Source: Liolophura sinensis
Lineage: Eukaryota; Mollusca; Polyplacophora; Chitonida; Chitonidae
DNA length: 64,000 bases
Reading direction: 5' to 3'
NCBI RefSeq assembly: GCF_032854445.1
Contig: NC_088306.1
Location: forward strand, 22,477,764-22,541,763
A program made the position numbers and the translations under genes. The notes below the pieces were generated by a model, which saw only the letters and a program-made list of their open reading frames with translations, was not told where the DNA came from and did no database searches. Of this stretch, positions 1 through 13,600 are shown in pieces. Each line of letters opens with the position of its first letter. The stretch's first letter is position 1.

Positions 1-360
1 CACTGGTCTAGAGTTGAAATCCAGATCGCGTTTTTTGGATACAGCTTTAAGTCAGCAAAAGAATCATCAATACCATTCATGAGAGAGAATTTCAGGGGAA
101 ATAACTCTGGGCCGCTTGTTGACACGGCTATAGACGGGGAACAGTCTTTGGCGCTGTATGGTTAATCTAAGTCCGCATTCAGACAGTGTGAAGATGTCGT
201 CTGTAGAAATGAGTCAGTTCGACTTCATGAATTAGGGAGTATCTCCAGGATTCAAGCAAGTGTGATGTGGTCAGGAAGTACTAGATCTTTCTTCTGTTAG
301 GTTCCCTAACGGAAGACGGTCTCGTCTCCCCTGAAAGACATATTTGTAAAACAAAACACA

Positions 361-760
361 CTCAGAGCACGTTTCGCTCTCTGCATTCACTTTGCATCAC
401 TGCTACCACTAGTAAATTTTGTAGAGAATTATTGAACCATGCCGAGGTCACGGGGGTTGAGATGATGAGGCAGGAAGTGATGTCAGAATGTACAAAAACT
501 CCGTTTTAACCGTTATTTCTAATAATACTTTATACGCATGGATTTTCTTCATCTAAAGTATACACAACATGATTCTAAGTGATACGGGAACCAATTTTAT
601 TGATTAAATATTTCCGCGCATGAGCATCAGTGGTGAGGCTCAGCCTAAACACGCCTATGTGCGTCACACCGGCTCCAAATGTCAAGCTTGTCCTGTGGTG
701 GCATTGATGTAAAGCGTGCAGTAGAGCGGCAGGTGCGCTGTAAGGAGTCTGTGAACTCAT
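361..760 (-). repeat. Foldback element, copy 1
   Basis: Similar over its length to 44141-44543 on the other strand (shared CTTTACATC, TGCCACCA, GACAAGCTTGACA, GGCAGGAAGTGATGTCAGAA). Both ends of each copy contain related inverted CTTT-CATCACTGCCACCA segments. The left end is more eroded than in copy 2. Unclassified; probably a non-autonomous DNA transposon. Confidence 0.6.
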
Positions 761-1984
761 ATGTTCATTCATTCTGAGGCGTCATGACGCCACTAATGGT
801 TTCACTTGAAATGGTAGGGTGGGACATGAGATGTGATGTATCCAACCATATTTCTAACCAGCCAGCCATAATGGTCATGTGCACGTATCCAAATTTGGCG
901 ACACTTTCATGATGCGCGACAGCTTCGATTGACACAGCTTCAAGTTTTCTCCATTATTTCAAGTGATAGCTAAGGACATGGAATGGGTAAATGTGGGGTA
1001 AAATATCTATTTTCATGCCAGCAAAAGTTGGATTACGCTGTACAACACTGCAATGTGATCCTATGACATGCTGTTAACCAGTCTCTGTAGTTTAGACTTC
1101 TTCATCCTCTTAATATTTGGGTAGAGTTGATGCCAGAATTTCCAAATTGTCTAAATCATTCTCTGTGCTTTTAAAGACCATTTGAACATATTTTCCGCTT
1201 CACAAGAACAAATTTTGTTGTCCAATTTGTTCTTATCTGTTCTTATACGTCATATTGAGGGTGCATTGTGGGTCTGTCCATCCTTTCCCTATCTCTCACC
1301 AGTTAAGTGCTAAAGTTATAGGGTTTGCTCACTTTTGTTTCTTGTCAACAGAGCAGAAGCCTAATGGAAACGAGTCGCATCACCTTAAAATTTATGTTAT
1401 GGTCGTTTTGTGATCATATTGATTTTTATCTCAACACTGATTTGAAGGGCTGCCTTACTATCAAATAGGAGGATCCTGTAACTTTTGATGATTAACACCA
1501 ATACCGTGGACTGTCTTTTATTTGCTGCCATAAGAGGCATATTTTCAGGTTCCAGACCTGAAGATTTGTTCACCATGATATTTTGTGTACACCATATTGT
1601 TTTATCCATTAACGATAACCACGGTGTCCAATAATTGTTATTTTATTCAATTTTACATTGAAAAGACAGCAAATTCAGAGAAAACGTGTTAGGCAACATA
1701 CAGGTAAAAAAAAATAAGCTTATAAGTTGGAAGCATACGGTTAGGTAACATTGCTGTGCCACTTCGAAAGCAGTTCACCAGTAAATCTCATGTATCGAAA
1801 ATTGGACCATTTATAGTACGAAACAAGGCTTGTGCTTATGCTACGGCGAGTAGACAATCCAGAAGCTAGAGATCACGTGATTTCCCGGGTTGCAAACAGG
1901 GTGGGTGAAGAAATTCATCCCGCAAAAAAAAATATTACATAGGAAAATGCCTGCTGTCAAATCCATGTCAGTGACTCATCTGAT
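761..1984. other. No gene seen
   Basis: AT-rich sequence with only short chance ORFs (for example 1397-1609, minus). No splice-supported exon or repeat of the window's families was recognised. Confidence 0.4.
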
Positions 1985-2029
1985 GTGGGTTTTTTTTTTT
2001 GTTGTTTCGCAATCCTAGCCAAAAATATA

Positions 2030-2150
2030 ATAGTATACAATACTAATGTAATACTATACACACTGTTACAATGTTATACTATACAATGTTATACTATACA
2101 ATGTAATGCTATACACACTGTTACAATGTTATACTATACAATGCTATTTT
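2030..2150 (+). repeat. Short tandem repeat ACAATGTTATACTAT
   Basis: About six imperfect 15-bp units with the variants TGTAATACTATACACACTGT in between, forming a larger unit repeated twice (from about 2045 and about 2100). Confidence 0.6.
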
Positions 2151-2155
2151 GCTCC

Positions 2156-2391
2156 CTTCTCAAGCACGACTCCCTCATCCTCTCCGCTCATTGGACGACG
2201 CAGCGCGGACCTCAACGGAATAAATGAGCGGGAAAACACACACCCAACCCAACCACCTCACTGGTCCATTTTGGCGCCACGCAACTCAACACGCAAGTTT
2301 TACAAGCCTACCCGAATGGAGTTCACCCATTGGTCAGTTTTGGCGCGAACGAAATGGAGCTCACCCATTGGTCAGTTTTGGCGCGAAATGC
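2156..2391. promoter_or_regulatory. Array of CCAAT and E2F-like sites
   Basis: A 38-bp unit occurs twice (about 2317-2353 and 2355-2391): ACCCATTGGTCAGTTTTGGC followed by GCGAA. Each pairs an inverted CCAAT box (ATTGG) with TTTTGGCGCGA, the E2F consensus. A related CTGGTCCATTTTGGCGCCA lies at 2261-2279 and another ATTGG at 2190. CpG is locally frequent. This spacing of CCAAT and E2F sites is typical of promoters active in S phase. No gene was recognised on either side, so function is unproven. Confidence 0.45.
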
Positions 2392-2465
2392 AGCTGAAGG
2401 AGCTGCTCTACCTGATAGTTCTGTGTATCCTGGCTTATCACATCCAGAGCGCATCTCGGATCTAG
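2388..2465 (+). CDS. Small ORF, 25 aa, signal-peptide-like
   Basis: Directly after the CCAAT/E2F array: a Met, then KELL and a hydrophobic core (LYLIVLCILAYHI), ending QSASRI before TAG. The sequence looks like a cleavable signal peptide with nothing after it. No splice donor that would extend it was found. It may be a chance ORF, the first exon of an unseen gene or a remnant. Confidence 0.2.
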   Translation: MQLKELLYLIVLCILAYHIQSASRI

Positions 2466-2524
2466 GAATTTTTTTAAACGGCCCATGACAATTTCTCGAT
2501 ACCTCACAAGAGCAGGGCATTGCC

Positions 2525-2575
2525 CCAATGACGGCAATCAGCATTATGGTAGGTGGAAATCGGGCAGAGCCCAAG
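2525..2575 (-). repeat. SINE-A fragment
   Basis: Matches the middle of the common SINE (ATCAGCATTATGGTAGGTGG then GGGCAGAGCCC). Both ends are lost. Confidence 0.5.
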
Positions 2576-3094
2576 TGACACCATAATGATATTGTGTCAA
2601 AGCTCTTGAGCACAGCGTTAAAGAACATCCCCAACATCTTTATTTTCATGCTAAATGTTCCCTAGGCATAGTATTTTTGCTATGTTAGTATGTAAACTGC
2701 ATTTAAAAAACTACCATTTTAACTAGTTCCACTTAAAAAAACCATTAAAGCATTAGGCCTACCAACTGTGTGTTTTTCCTGAAGCTATCGTGTGACTAAA
2801 TCTATAATTACCCCTAGGTGTACACCTCTTAATTAGCACAATGAAAATCATATAAGTAAAACAGTTTTACAACGAATATTTTGAAAGATACCCGAGATGT
2901 GTTGGATTCTAGAAAAGCGTGTACAGCATAGCGACTGGGCGATACGATGACCGATTTTCGCTCACATACCGGCCACCGGAGATGACGCAAGAGCGCTCCC
3001 GCCTAGAGTGTCTGACAATTGGACATCCATAGAATTATGGTCATGCCCATGGAGAATTTGGCGCCGTTTCGCAGTCCACAAATTATCATTTTTT

Positions 3095-3613
3095 TATAGC
3101 CAAGTCGAGTATCAATGGCAATGAACAGTCAGACAAGTTAGCCAAACGAGCCCTGTCCGATCAGTCGGTTGCTACTGTTGTTACTCCCACCATGTCAGAA
3201 ATAATGAGCAAACTGAAACTCTATTTTCTTCAGCTGTGGAGTGATGAATGGAACACATTAAGGCAAGTAAAGGCAGATTTTATCATCGATACAATCCAGA
3301 CGTTGACAAACCGATATTCTTAACTTCAAGCTACGGTTACGGCACCTCCATGTCAATTCCTACTTGCACCGGTTCAGTCTACACGATTCTGAACTAGAAA
3401 TAGAAGATTCTATTTTCGCACCTTTTGTTTGAATGGAATCGCAATACGGTTGGCTTTCGTCAGTTTCATGCTGACCTACATGGGACCGGTATAATTTGCC
3501 CATCGCTTCAAAATGTCCTAAAGCCTGGCAAAAACCGTACTAACGTCTTTCAGGCCGTGGGAAAACTTTTGGTAAAGATAAAAAGAAAAGTTGCATGTGT
3601 ACATTATTCTTAG
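3095..3613 (+). pseudogene. Decayed non-LTR retrotransposon, RNase H/C-terminal fragment
   Basis: The translation from about 3100 reads INGNEQSDKLAKRAL, the end of the RNase H domain of LINE elements (typically GI-GN-AD-LAK-A), followed by LKLYFLQLWSDEWN, the usual spacer with two tryptophans. After a frameshift and stop near 3320 it continues as FKLRLRHLHVNSYLHRFSLH, typical of the LINE C-terminal region (LRLGH...HLHR). Several breaks make it non-functional. The reverse transcriptase part is not present upstream. Confidence 0.7.
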
Positions 3614-3855
3614 GAATAGAGCCGCCAACGCAATCAATATGTGTATATATGTATTTATTAGTGTGAGTTAGTCCAGAATTGTCGTTGATCTGAAATGATG
3701 TTGGCTTTATTTTTATTAAAAGGTGCTTTCTCCATAATTTGCTATGTGGTTTATGTCATAGCGCCTTACATGCGGATGGCTGCTCTCTCGTCCTGTAAAC
3801 TGGTTAAATCCTTCCGCGGTCAACAACATTGGTACTTGTACTACAATCACTAGCG

Positions 3856-4654
3856 TCAGTTCTTCCGGAACTTTCGTCGATCTGGAATTTTAAATTTCTG
3901 CAGCTCTGTTGGGTTATTCAGTATTGGAAATTTTCCATTTTTCAACACAGCAAAACAAGAGTTTTGGACGGCTTCATTCGTGTTCCAAGTAATCATCACT
4001 GTCCAATTATAAGCAGTCTGTAGGCCGTTTTTACGGTAGGTACCATAAGCACCGTCATACTTGCCACCGTACTTGGTTTTGTCTTGGAGAATAGCTTTGA
4101 TTGCATGAGGCAGGTTACCGGCCACAAACTTATACATGTCGCCTGCCTCGGCAATGGCATCCTCCACAATGTCTTCGTAAATCACTTGCATAAAGCTCGT
4201 AGGATAGTGTTTTTCCAGCGAATGTCTGTCTCTCAAATCCATGGTCAGTCTGTCGCACAGTTGGTCGATTTGGACACGGGTCACACTACAGTGTTTAGAA
4301 AATAATTTTGAGCACAACATTCCGCGGGGATCACGCTGCAGATGTATGACTTTTAAGTCCGGAACTATTTTCAGCAGAGACCTAACTTCCGCCATGTCTG
4401 ACCGGATTGTTTTGACAACCCGGTATTTGGCATTCTCACACCTGGCTGTGTAATTTGCCATACAGTCTCGCAGAATCTCCGGTGGGGATTTCCCTTTTTT
4501 ACATTCACAAAATTCCTTCGATGTACGCGTTCCGATTTGACACATCATCCTGGTCCAAGTTACGACGTCAACGTCCGCCAAGCGACACTTAAAAATGGAC
4601 GCCAATATGTTTACCGCAGTCATGCGGAGGCTGTCGGGATCGCGTGGCCACGGT
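3856..4654 (-). CDS. Sulfotransferase exon 4 (catalytic C-terminal part)
   Basis: Terminal coding exon, about 266 codons including the stop. The acceptor is the pyrimidine-rich stretch ending in AG at 4656-4655. It carries the 3'-phosphate-binding motif RDPRGMLCS and many cysteines, as is usual for a Golgi luminal domain. The reading frame is intact over 799 nt. An open frame also starts at the internal ATG 4623, but the sequence in front of it (PWPRDPDSLR) belongs to the protein and continues the exon 3 frame. Confidence 0.9.
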
Positions 4655-7600
4655 CTGAAAGTAGGCAGATTAAATTAAATACATCATCAAATATACCTCA
4701 TCCAAGTTCTAAACTAAGCAAGGTATTAATAAGGGTAATATTGAAAGTATTTACTGCGGGGAAAGAACTCGTTAAATATAGAACATATACATGGATACCG
4801 CTGTTAAACTTTATATGAGGCCACATAAAATAAACCTTTGCACAAATATTACTCAAAAATTGAACACTATTTGGTGCTGTCATTGCACAGAAAAAAATAT
4901 CGTCCAGGTAGACGGACGGGCGGATGGACGGATCCAAATTAACTTAATTTAATTTAATTAATAAAAACTTTGCTTTCGCTGAAGCGTGCGATAGGAAAAT
5001 TAAAGTTATGGAATTAAATTTGATTAAAGATACGCGAGCTGGGGATGAGATTCTATCGTTTATATAATTAACGGACGGACACATTCCGCTTTTTAACATG
5101 GTATCGATTCCATAAAGCCCGTTTTTGGCGGAAATCAAACTTTTAAATTTGCTTTTAAAGCTTAGTATTGTATCGATGGAGTTAATTTTCAAGCACTTAA
5201 CTAGTGTTACATGAACACAAGGGCATCTAATCTTGAACTTCTTGGACTTTAATCTGAATGAGCAAGTATTTTACTATTTATAAGGTTTAAAAACTTTGTA
5301 TTAAGGGAAAAGGGACTGTGTGAAACCGGCCCAATGAAAACGTATCAAAATTTTAGTTGTCATGTTGTAGAACGAATATTGACATGGAGCGTACCGTCGC
5401 TTTTTACAGTGGTGTGCGAATGTCGCATTTTTTATCTTTACGAATGTTTATTTTTACATTTACTCCATCCATAAACATAACCCTCATTTTTTACATCAAG
5501 TGAAACAACGAAATGCATTGCTTTCAAGAATTCGACTCTGATTGATTGACCACGCCAAGCATGCTGAGCTATGCTTCACCAAATCACGTATAGTTTCATT
5601 ATACTATCACTAAAATTCCAAATTCAAAACTTAAGTTATACTTGTATTTATTTATTTATTTATTTGATTGGTGTTTTACGCCGTATTCAAGAATATTTCA
5701 CTTATACGACGGCGGCCAGCATTATGGTGAGAGGAAACCGGGCAGAGCACGGGGGAAACCCACGACCATCTGCAGGTTGCTGGAAGACCAAGTTATACTT
5801 GTAATAAGATGATTAAGCACTTAACATTCAGAGGTTAGAGTAAGGAAACAGGACATGTTGGCCCAGTGTCGGTATAATGTGACTGGGTGTGATGTCATAT
5901 CTGGTTATATCATATCGACATGATACTTCAACATTATTATTAATTGATTCGTATTCGTATTATTGTTAAGCGATCTTATTATCATTTGTTGGATAAGCAC
6001 GTTTTAGTATGTTACAATTAAGCATTTAAGCACGTTTATTATCTCATGAAAAACATGTTTATCTCGCGTGTAAGTGTTAAACATCTGTTTTTCCATTGTA
6101 AGAAAATAAATTTTAGGATGCATGAATAATTCAGCTAATTAGTGATACCTTGTTGAGCCATTGAAGTATCGAAGCTCATTCTTGAAGCTGTAGAGAGAAT
6201 AGAGTGGTTCGAACAGGTAAAACGCTTCGTCGTTGTCGTTGAACACACTTCCGGTTAGCGATGAGCCGCTTCTGTAATATGCGACGATAAGGACCTTTTT
6301 GGGACTGTCGACCCGAAAAACCTTCTGGACATCAGCTCTACCCTCAATGAGAAACCTGCTAACTAAAACAGACCACAAACGTTGATTAATTCAGTGACTG
6401 AATAGCTGAATGAATCATAATTTGTAGAGATTCTAAATACATTTTATGGGCAGATAAAATTACACGCTAAAACCACACATTTTTGTTACAGTTTATTAAC
6501 GCGCCTTTTTTTTTAGCAAACTCAAATAGTCCAGTAAACATGGTTTGGTGACATTTAAGTGCAAAAAGGCGATAAACATGTAAGCGTTTACAAGAGTAAA
6601 AATCTGACATTTGGGATGTAAAGGTAAACCCAGTGAAAAATATGTGTGAAAATTCCTGAGTCCACAATTAAATAAATAAATTAATTAATAAGGTTACAGT
6701 GACGTACCTGAGGACGGAACATCTATGGAACTCCAGACTAGAATTGCCGCCATTAACACCAGAACGAGGCCGATCAACTTCCGGCCATGGCGGATAACAA
6801 CTACTGCAATGACGACAATGACACATTACAACAACAACAGAATTAGGAATAGTTTTACTGCATGTATAATCGTAACCAATAATGCGAGTTGTTATTTATT
6901 TTCACTGTATAATGAGCTAGGATTGTATACCCAAAAAGTTTTAATATATATGTGTGGTAATAGAGGAGAGGAGAGAACATGCACCATATTTATTTAGTTA
7001 TTTATTTGGTGTTTTAGGTCGTACTCAAGAATATTTCAGTTATACGCGGTCAGCATTATGGTGGGAGGAAACCGCACCATACTTGTAACTGCCGTTTTGT
7101 CAAAAGGTTTGCTAGCAACCCGTCGATGGTTCGTGGGTCAGGTCTCCATCGTATAAGTCAAATATTCTTGAGTATGACGTCAAACAAAAATCTGCACGTC
7201 GTGTTGCTTTTCAGTCACAAATTTCACAACACAGAGTGGTTGCCGAATGTTCGGATTTAACTTGACAAGCAATAACACGGTTTTGGGTCTTTGATTTAAG
7301 ATCACGTCGCATGAATTCCCTGCTGACTGACGTTCATCTATATTGCTAAGTTCTTACTATATTTAAAATGTTTGCCTACTTAATGCAGTGCAATATCGAC
7401 GGAAATTGTTCAGCTGCACGCGGCTGATTATACATCTAGACGGTGTAAGTGACGGTCCAAATAAAAAAGAACGTTGTTTTTTCGTGGGCAAGGTAAAGAT
7501 GGTTTCTGTAGTAAGTGGTTTTGAAGTCCAAGTAATGATTGTATACCTGGATGAAGTTCAAGTAATGAGCTAATACCCGGACAAAGTCCAAGTAATGATC

Positions 7601-10600
7601 TAAAACTGGATGAAAGCAAAGTAATGATCTAATACCTGGATGAAGTCCAACCAATGATCTAATACCCGGACGAAGCCCAAGTAATGATCTAAAACTGGTT
7701 GAAAGCAAAGTAATGATCTAATACCTGGATGAAGTCCAAGTAATGAGCTAATACCCGGACGAAGTCCAAGTAATGATCTAATACTGGTTGAAAGCAAAGT
7801 AATGATCTAATACCTGAATGAAGTCCAAGCAATGATCTAATACCTGAATGACGAGGAAAGAATGATTTAATATCTGGACGAAGTACAGGTAATGATCGTA
7901 TACCAGGATGAAGTCCAAGTAATGAACTCATACCCGGATGAAATCCAAATAATGATCTAATATCTGAATGACGAACAAATTTTGATCTAATATCTGGATG
8001 AAGTACCGGTAATGATCGTATACCTGGATGAAATCCAAGTAATCAGCTAACACCCGGATGAAGTCCAGTAATGATCTAATACCTGGATGAAGGGCAAGTA
8101 ATGATCTAAGGCATGGATGAAGGGCAAGTCATGATCTAAGACCTGGATGAAGTACACGTAATGATCTAATACCTGGATAAAGTACAGGTAATAATATAAT
8201 ACCTGGATGAAGTCCAAGTATTGATCTAATACCTGGAGTAAATGCAAATTATGTTAAGTTTATATTTTCAAACTTAATTATCAAATGAGTTTCACACATT
8301 ATAAGAATGGATGGTATATTTTGATGGAATCGCCGGCTTTAGATCCTAAATTATAAATGTACAAACCTGACTGCTTTGTTTTTTGTTTTCTTTTTTTTTT
8401 TTTTAGTTTTTTTTTTCAGTCAACAGAGGAATAGAATGGGATTAAACCCACGCCTTATGTGACCTAGTGATTGAAAATTAACCACAAATTAGCCACAATG
8501 GTGGAAACAGTTGTTATATATAAGCCGCAAGCTTTCTTCTATAAGGTCTACACTCCTCACCTCGGCATTCCCTGACACAATGATGCCTTGAATATATTAG
8601 TTTCCACATATTTCAGGTATGAGTCACACTATACGCCTTGTCTTATGTAAAAGTCAAGCTGTATCTTAAATAAACCAACGTCCTACCACCATACAGTAAA
8701 TAAATAAAACACCAATCAAATAAATAAACACATAAACAAACGAATGCTTGTCAATCCCAGTACACAGTGAAAGTATACCATGTTCAGTTCCTAAACACTG
8801 GTTATATGGCCTATAAAGGCCATCTTAGAAAAACTCTTAGAGTGCATCTAACTTTCATAAAGAAAATCTGAAAAAACGAAATGAAAGTATTTGTATGCAT
8901 AGTTTTAAGTGGTTTATTTAGTGTTCTCCATTTCGATTTTGAGCGTTCCTTTCCTTAAAATGACGTGAACAGGTGGAATATCAAAGTATCACGTTTAACA
9001 TATTTTATTTAAAAAAACGCGTACCGGGTATTTAACATGTCATTTATTCATGCAGACCTAAAGCCCAGGCCTAATACATGGCGGTGTCAAACAACAACAG
9101 AGAGAGCTAGTTAAACAGGTAAGTAATTGACTTCGTGATCATTAAGCACACTAGTACCATTGTACTTGATGTACAGTACGTCCGAGCTAAATGATGTGAT
9201 AAATAAGCTCAAGCCCCCTCCACAAATGTATACTGTATATCTACAGTGGATGTTGTCAGTTTTTACGACCGTTAGGTAAATACATGGTTGTTAAATATTT
9301 ACAAAATCTGACGTAGCATACAATCAAAATATGATGGTGAACATATATAAAAAAATGTTAAAATGTGAACATTCCAAAAGTGTTAACATTAGAATCAACA
9401 TGTCAGATGTTTTTGAATGCGAGTTTCGACATTATTAGTTTCATGCATGGTTACTCAGTGGTAAGATACTCAAATATATGAGGATTATTGACACAAATAT
9501 ATATGTGCATCCTATCACTGAGTCACCATGTCACGAATTTACCCTGCGAAGATCCATCAGTTCTTATAACCTTTAGCAAAGCGTTTAAAATCTCTGTATG
9601 CTGTGGGGAATTCTCAAAACCTTTAGCATGGTGTTTACAATCTCTGTATGCTGTAGGAAATTCTTATAACCTTTAGAAAGGCGTTTACAATCTCTGTATG
9701 CTGTAGGAAATTCTTATAACCTTTAGAAAGGCGTTTACAATCTGTCTATACTGTAGGGAATTCTTATAACCTTTAGAAAGGCGTTTACAATCTGTCTATG
9801 CTGTAGGGAATTCTTATAACCTTTAGCAAGGTGTTTACAATCTTTGTATGCTGTGGGGAACTCTTATAAACTTTAACAAGGCGTTTACAATCTGTGTGTG
9901 TTGTTGGTAATTGTTGTAACCTTTAGGAAGGTGTTTGTATGCTGTGGGGAACTCTTATAAACTTTAACAAGGCGTTCACAATCTGTGTGTGTTGTTGGTA
10001 ATTGTTGTAACCTTTAGTAAGGCGGTTACAATCTGTGTATGCTGTCGGGAACTCTTTTAACCTTTAGCAAGGCGTTAAAAATCTGTGTGTGCTGTTGAGA
10101 AATGTGATAACCTTTTGTAAGGCGTTTACAATTTGTGTATGCTGGGGGAACTCTTGTAACCTTTAGCAAGGTGTTTACAATCTCTGTATGAAGTGGGGAA
10201 TTCTTTTAACCTTTAACAAGGCGGTTACAATCTGTTTTATGCTGTTGGGAATTCTTTAAACCTTTAGCAAGGCGTTCACAGTCTGTGTGTGTTGTTGGGA
10301 ATTCTTATAACCTTTAGCAAGGCGGTTACAATCTGTTTTACGCTGTTGGTAATTCTTATAAACCTTTAGCAAGGCGTTTACAATCTGTGTATGCTGTTGG
10401 GAATTCTTATAAACTTTAGCAAGGCGTTTACAATCTGTGTATGCTGTTGGGAATTCTTATAAACTTTAGCAAGTCCGTTACAATCTGTGTATGGTGTAAG
10501 GAACAGCATATACTTTGGAAACGAAACGAAAAATCGATGACACCTGGAAGTAAAATCTGTACAGCAGAGTCATTTTACAACATCCACTCCAATCTGTGTT

Positions 10601-13600
10601 GAAACTGGCTCCTTGTTTGGTGTAAATCTTGTTGCAGATTTATATTGATTCAGTAAAACATGTTTGTTTGTTCGGGTGAAGAAATGTGTTACTTGGGAGG
10701 TTTTCTCCGTTTCATGATTTATCAACATGTCGATAAACTTTGTGGCTAGCATCGCGACATATGGCACACGGTATATGTCTGTGTATATAGGCTTACTCAT
10801 ACACCATTCTCTTACTAGATCGTACACAAGATTTTTTCACCGTCTGAGCTCTCAGAACTCAGATGTAAGTCTGTTTTTCTTAAAAGTCTAGTACTTATCT
10901 TAAAGGGTTCGTGAAACGCTCCGTATTTATTTCTTAATACAAAGTATATGATATGGCCTAATAGATAGAAATACATGTAGACTAAAATGGATTTCAGCTA
11001 GTGTTTTCACATGACTCCAACCGTCAGTTCGGAAATTAAATATCTTCGCCTGGTGATTAAGTATCTTCGCCTCAGTGATGAGACCGGTCAAAACAACTTT
11101 GTTGAGTGCGGGGAGAACCCAATTGGGGAGCGCTAAACTGGAACCACGTTTCTACTATGTTCATCGATGACATCATGTCAGAAAATTTCCGGCCATTGAC
11201 GGAATACATTGATAAAATGGAGCAGTGATTAAGAGATATAAATAGGCCTCAAAACCAAAATAATTTGTTCTTTACCTTTTTTAGAAACGCTTTTCGTGTG
11301 TCCTTGTGTGCGAAATCTTCGCAGTCTGAAGTAATTCGAGTCGGAACTGTCTGTTGTTCAAAGCTGCATTGCCAATGACGTTTTGTTGACAAAATGTATT
11401 GCAAGACAGCAATGGTCAACACAGCTTGGACCTGAGTCGCCATTATGCGGGAATATGTAAACCATACAGACAGTACCATCAAACCTATAAATATTAAATA
11501 ATATCTACGCAATATTCATATCTGTAGTTCCAGCAGCTGAATATAACCTTGAGTACTCACTCTGTAAAGTGGACATTATCCCATAGAATACCAGAATGGT
11601 ATGAATAATCGTAATAAAGTTCAGTACCCGCTGTCTCCTGCTATTCCTTTACCTCACCCTATGTTCACCTCTCCTCGGATCGGGTGAAGAGACAGGATAT
11701 CGCGGTTTTAATTAGCTTATAAAAACGATATATTCATCGATCTGACACAAAAAAAAATTAATATCTTATTTCGTATATACTTCCTAATAGGCTAATGAGA
11801 CATGATAACACGTCGGAACTGAGCTATGGGACTATCGACCGATCCAACACCTTAGTAACGAACACGCAGTCCATAGGCGAGATTCAGTATATTTGAAGCA
11901 CTGACAGCAAAATGTTTTAACTACGCTTTTGTGAGGTTTGCAAATTACATATACCTTGCTGGTTGTTCTGTTGTCTAACATACTACAATTTTCAGTTGTG
12001 GTCTGACATAATTCTTAGAGTGTGGTCCATTATCATTCATTTCATTCCGGCCGTACTTGGAAAGGTCTGTCCGCAACCTGCCGATGGCCGTGGCCTTCCC
12101 CCCAGACTTTACCCGGTTTCATTCCACCATAATGCTGGCCACCCTCGTATAGGTGAAATATTATTGAGTACGGCGTAAAACACCACTAAAATAAATAAAT
12201 AAATAAATAGATAAATAAACAGTTATTCCCCGCGGATGGTCGTGGGTTTCCTCCCAACATAATGCTGGCCGGCGTCAAGTGAAATTTTCATCTGTTGTAG
12301 ATAATGCTGCGTGAGAGTCAAATGCGCAGATGCGCGTGGTGTTGATGTGGTATAGCTTCTATGACTAGGAATGCTATGTGCTTTGAGAATTTTAGTTATG
12401 AATTGCTTATGCACGAATTGCAATTATGATTAATGTTTTTAAAATATATTCGTTCAAGTCGCAGACACATGTTTGTACGCGCTGTTTTTATACATTTGTT
12501 ACGACCTATTCTTTGCTTCAGTGAATATTTGAAGCTTTAGAAGTCACATGCTTGTCATACAACAGGAAAAGAAGAGTCAAACAGAACTGAAAATGTCAGC
12601 TACTTTCGCAGTTTCTAGCAATGGAGCCGAGTCCCCGCCTTACCATACCAGGTCCTTTCGTTTAATAGGAACACCTCTGGTTCACATATTCGTGTTCATA
12701 TGAAAGAATCAGAACTTTGATTTTCACTTTGCTACAATGCCTAGCACAATAGCAACACCGTATAAATGCCATCTGCCGTAGTTATTTTATTTTCATTTTA
12801 TTGATCAGAGAAAATAAAACCATCATGAAACAGTCTAGTCATTTTGATTCCGTCGATATCAAGAAAACTTTTATCTGAGTGAGGCTAGAATGCATTCTGT
12901 TATTATAACATAACATTCTGTCATATTCAACAGAATATTCCTTTAGTCCGAATATATATGTTATATTTAACCGAACGTGTGTGGACGGATGGACGGAAGG
13001 ATGGATGAATGGCTGAGCAGATGGAAGAATCGGAGAGGTGGACTGGCTGACAATTTACTGCATAGAGGAAGAGGCTGCGAATAATCAAAATACAATTTGT
13101 GTAGTAGTGGCAAACAAAATATCTACAAGTCTGTATCAGTCAAACAAAAACAAAAACAAACAAACAAACAAAGGTTTGTTTATAATCTATCCGTGTATTA
13201 TATTCCATCACTATATATAACCCTGGAGCTGGCGTATGTACGGCTCCTGTATAAATACATATGAAGTTATTAAGAGACCATGCATACACGCATAGATATA
13301 GAACGGCGGTGAATACACTATATTATAAACAGCGGTGGGGCCTAATGGAAAAGTGGTTGACGGACCTCGTGAGATTGTTTGGGGAATTTTATTTCCATGA
13401 TAGATCAGAGAGTAGAACTGTACGTCAGAACGAGGTGGGAAAGTTCTTCAGTAACTTTTCCAAAGGTTTGTGGTGGCCAAGCACTCCAACTCCAAGTTAA
13501 TACCAATACCTCCAGCCATACAAACTGACCTTCACCGTATAAGTAAAAATATCTTGCGTGTTGGATTAATCAGCAATCAGTAAATACGCATATTCATTAA

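Noticed and set aside
7428-8247. Minus-strand ORFs with repeated LDFIQVLDHY-like peptides
   Set aside because: Translation of the 30-bp minisatellite; frames shift between units.
10570-10827. 85-codon minus-strand ORF
   Set aside because: No recognised motif and no convincing acceptor or donor; lies next to a minisatellite.
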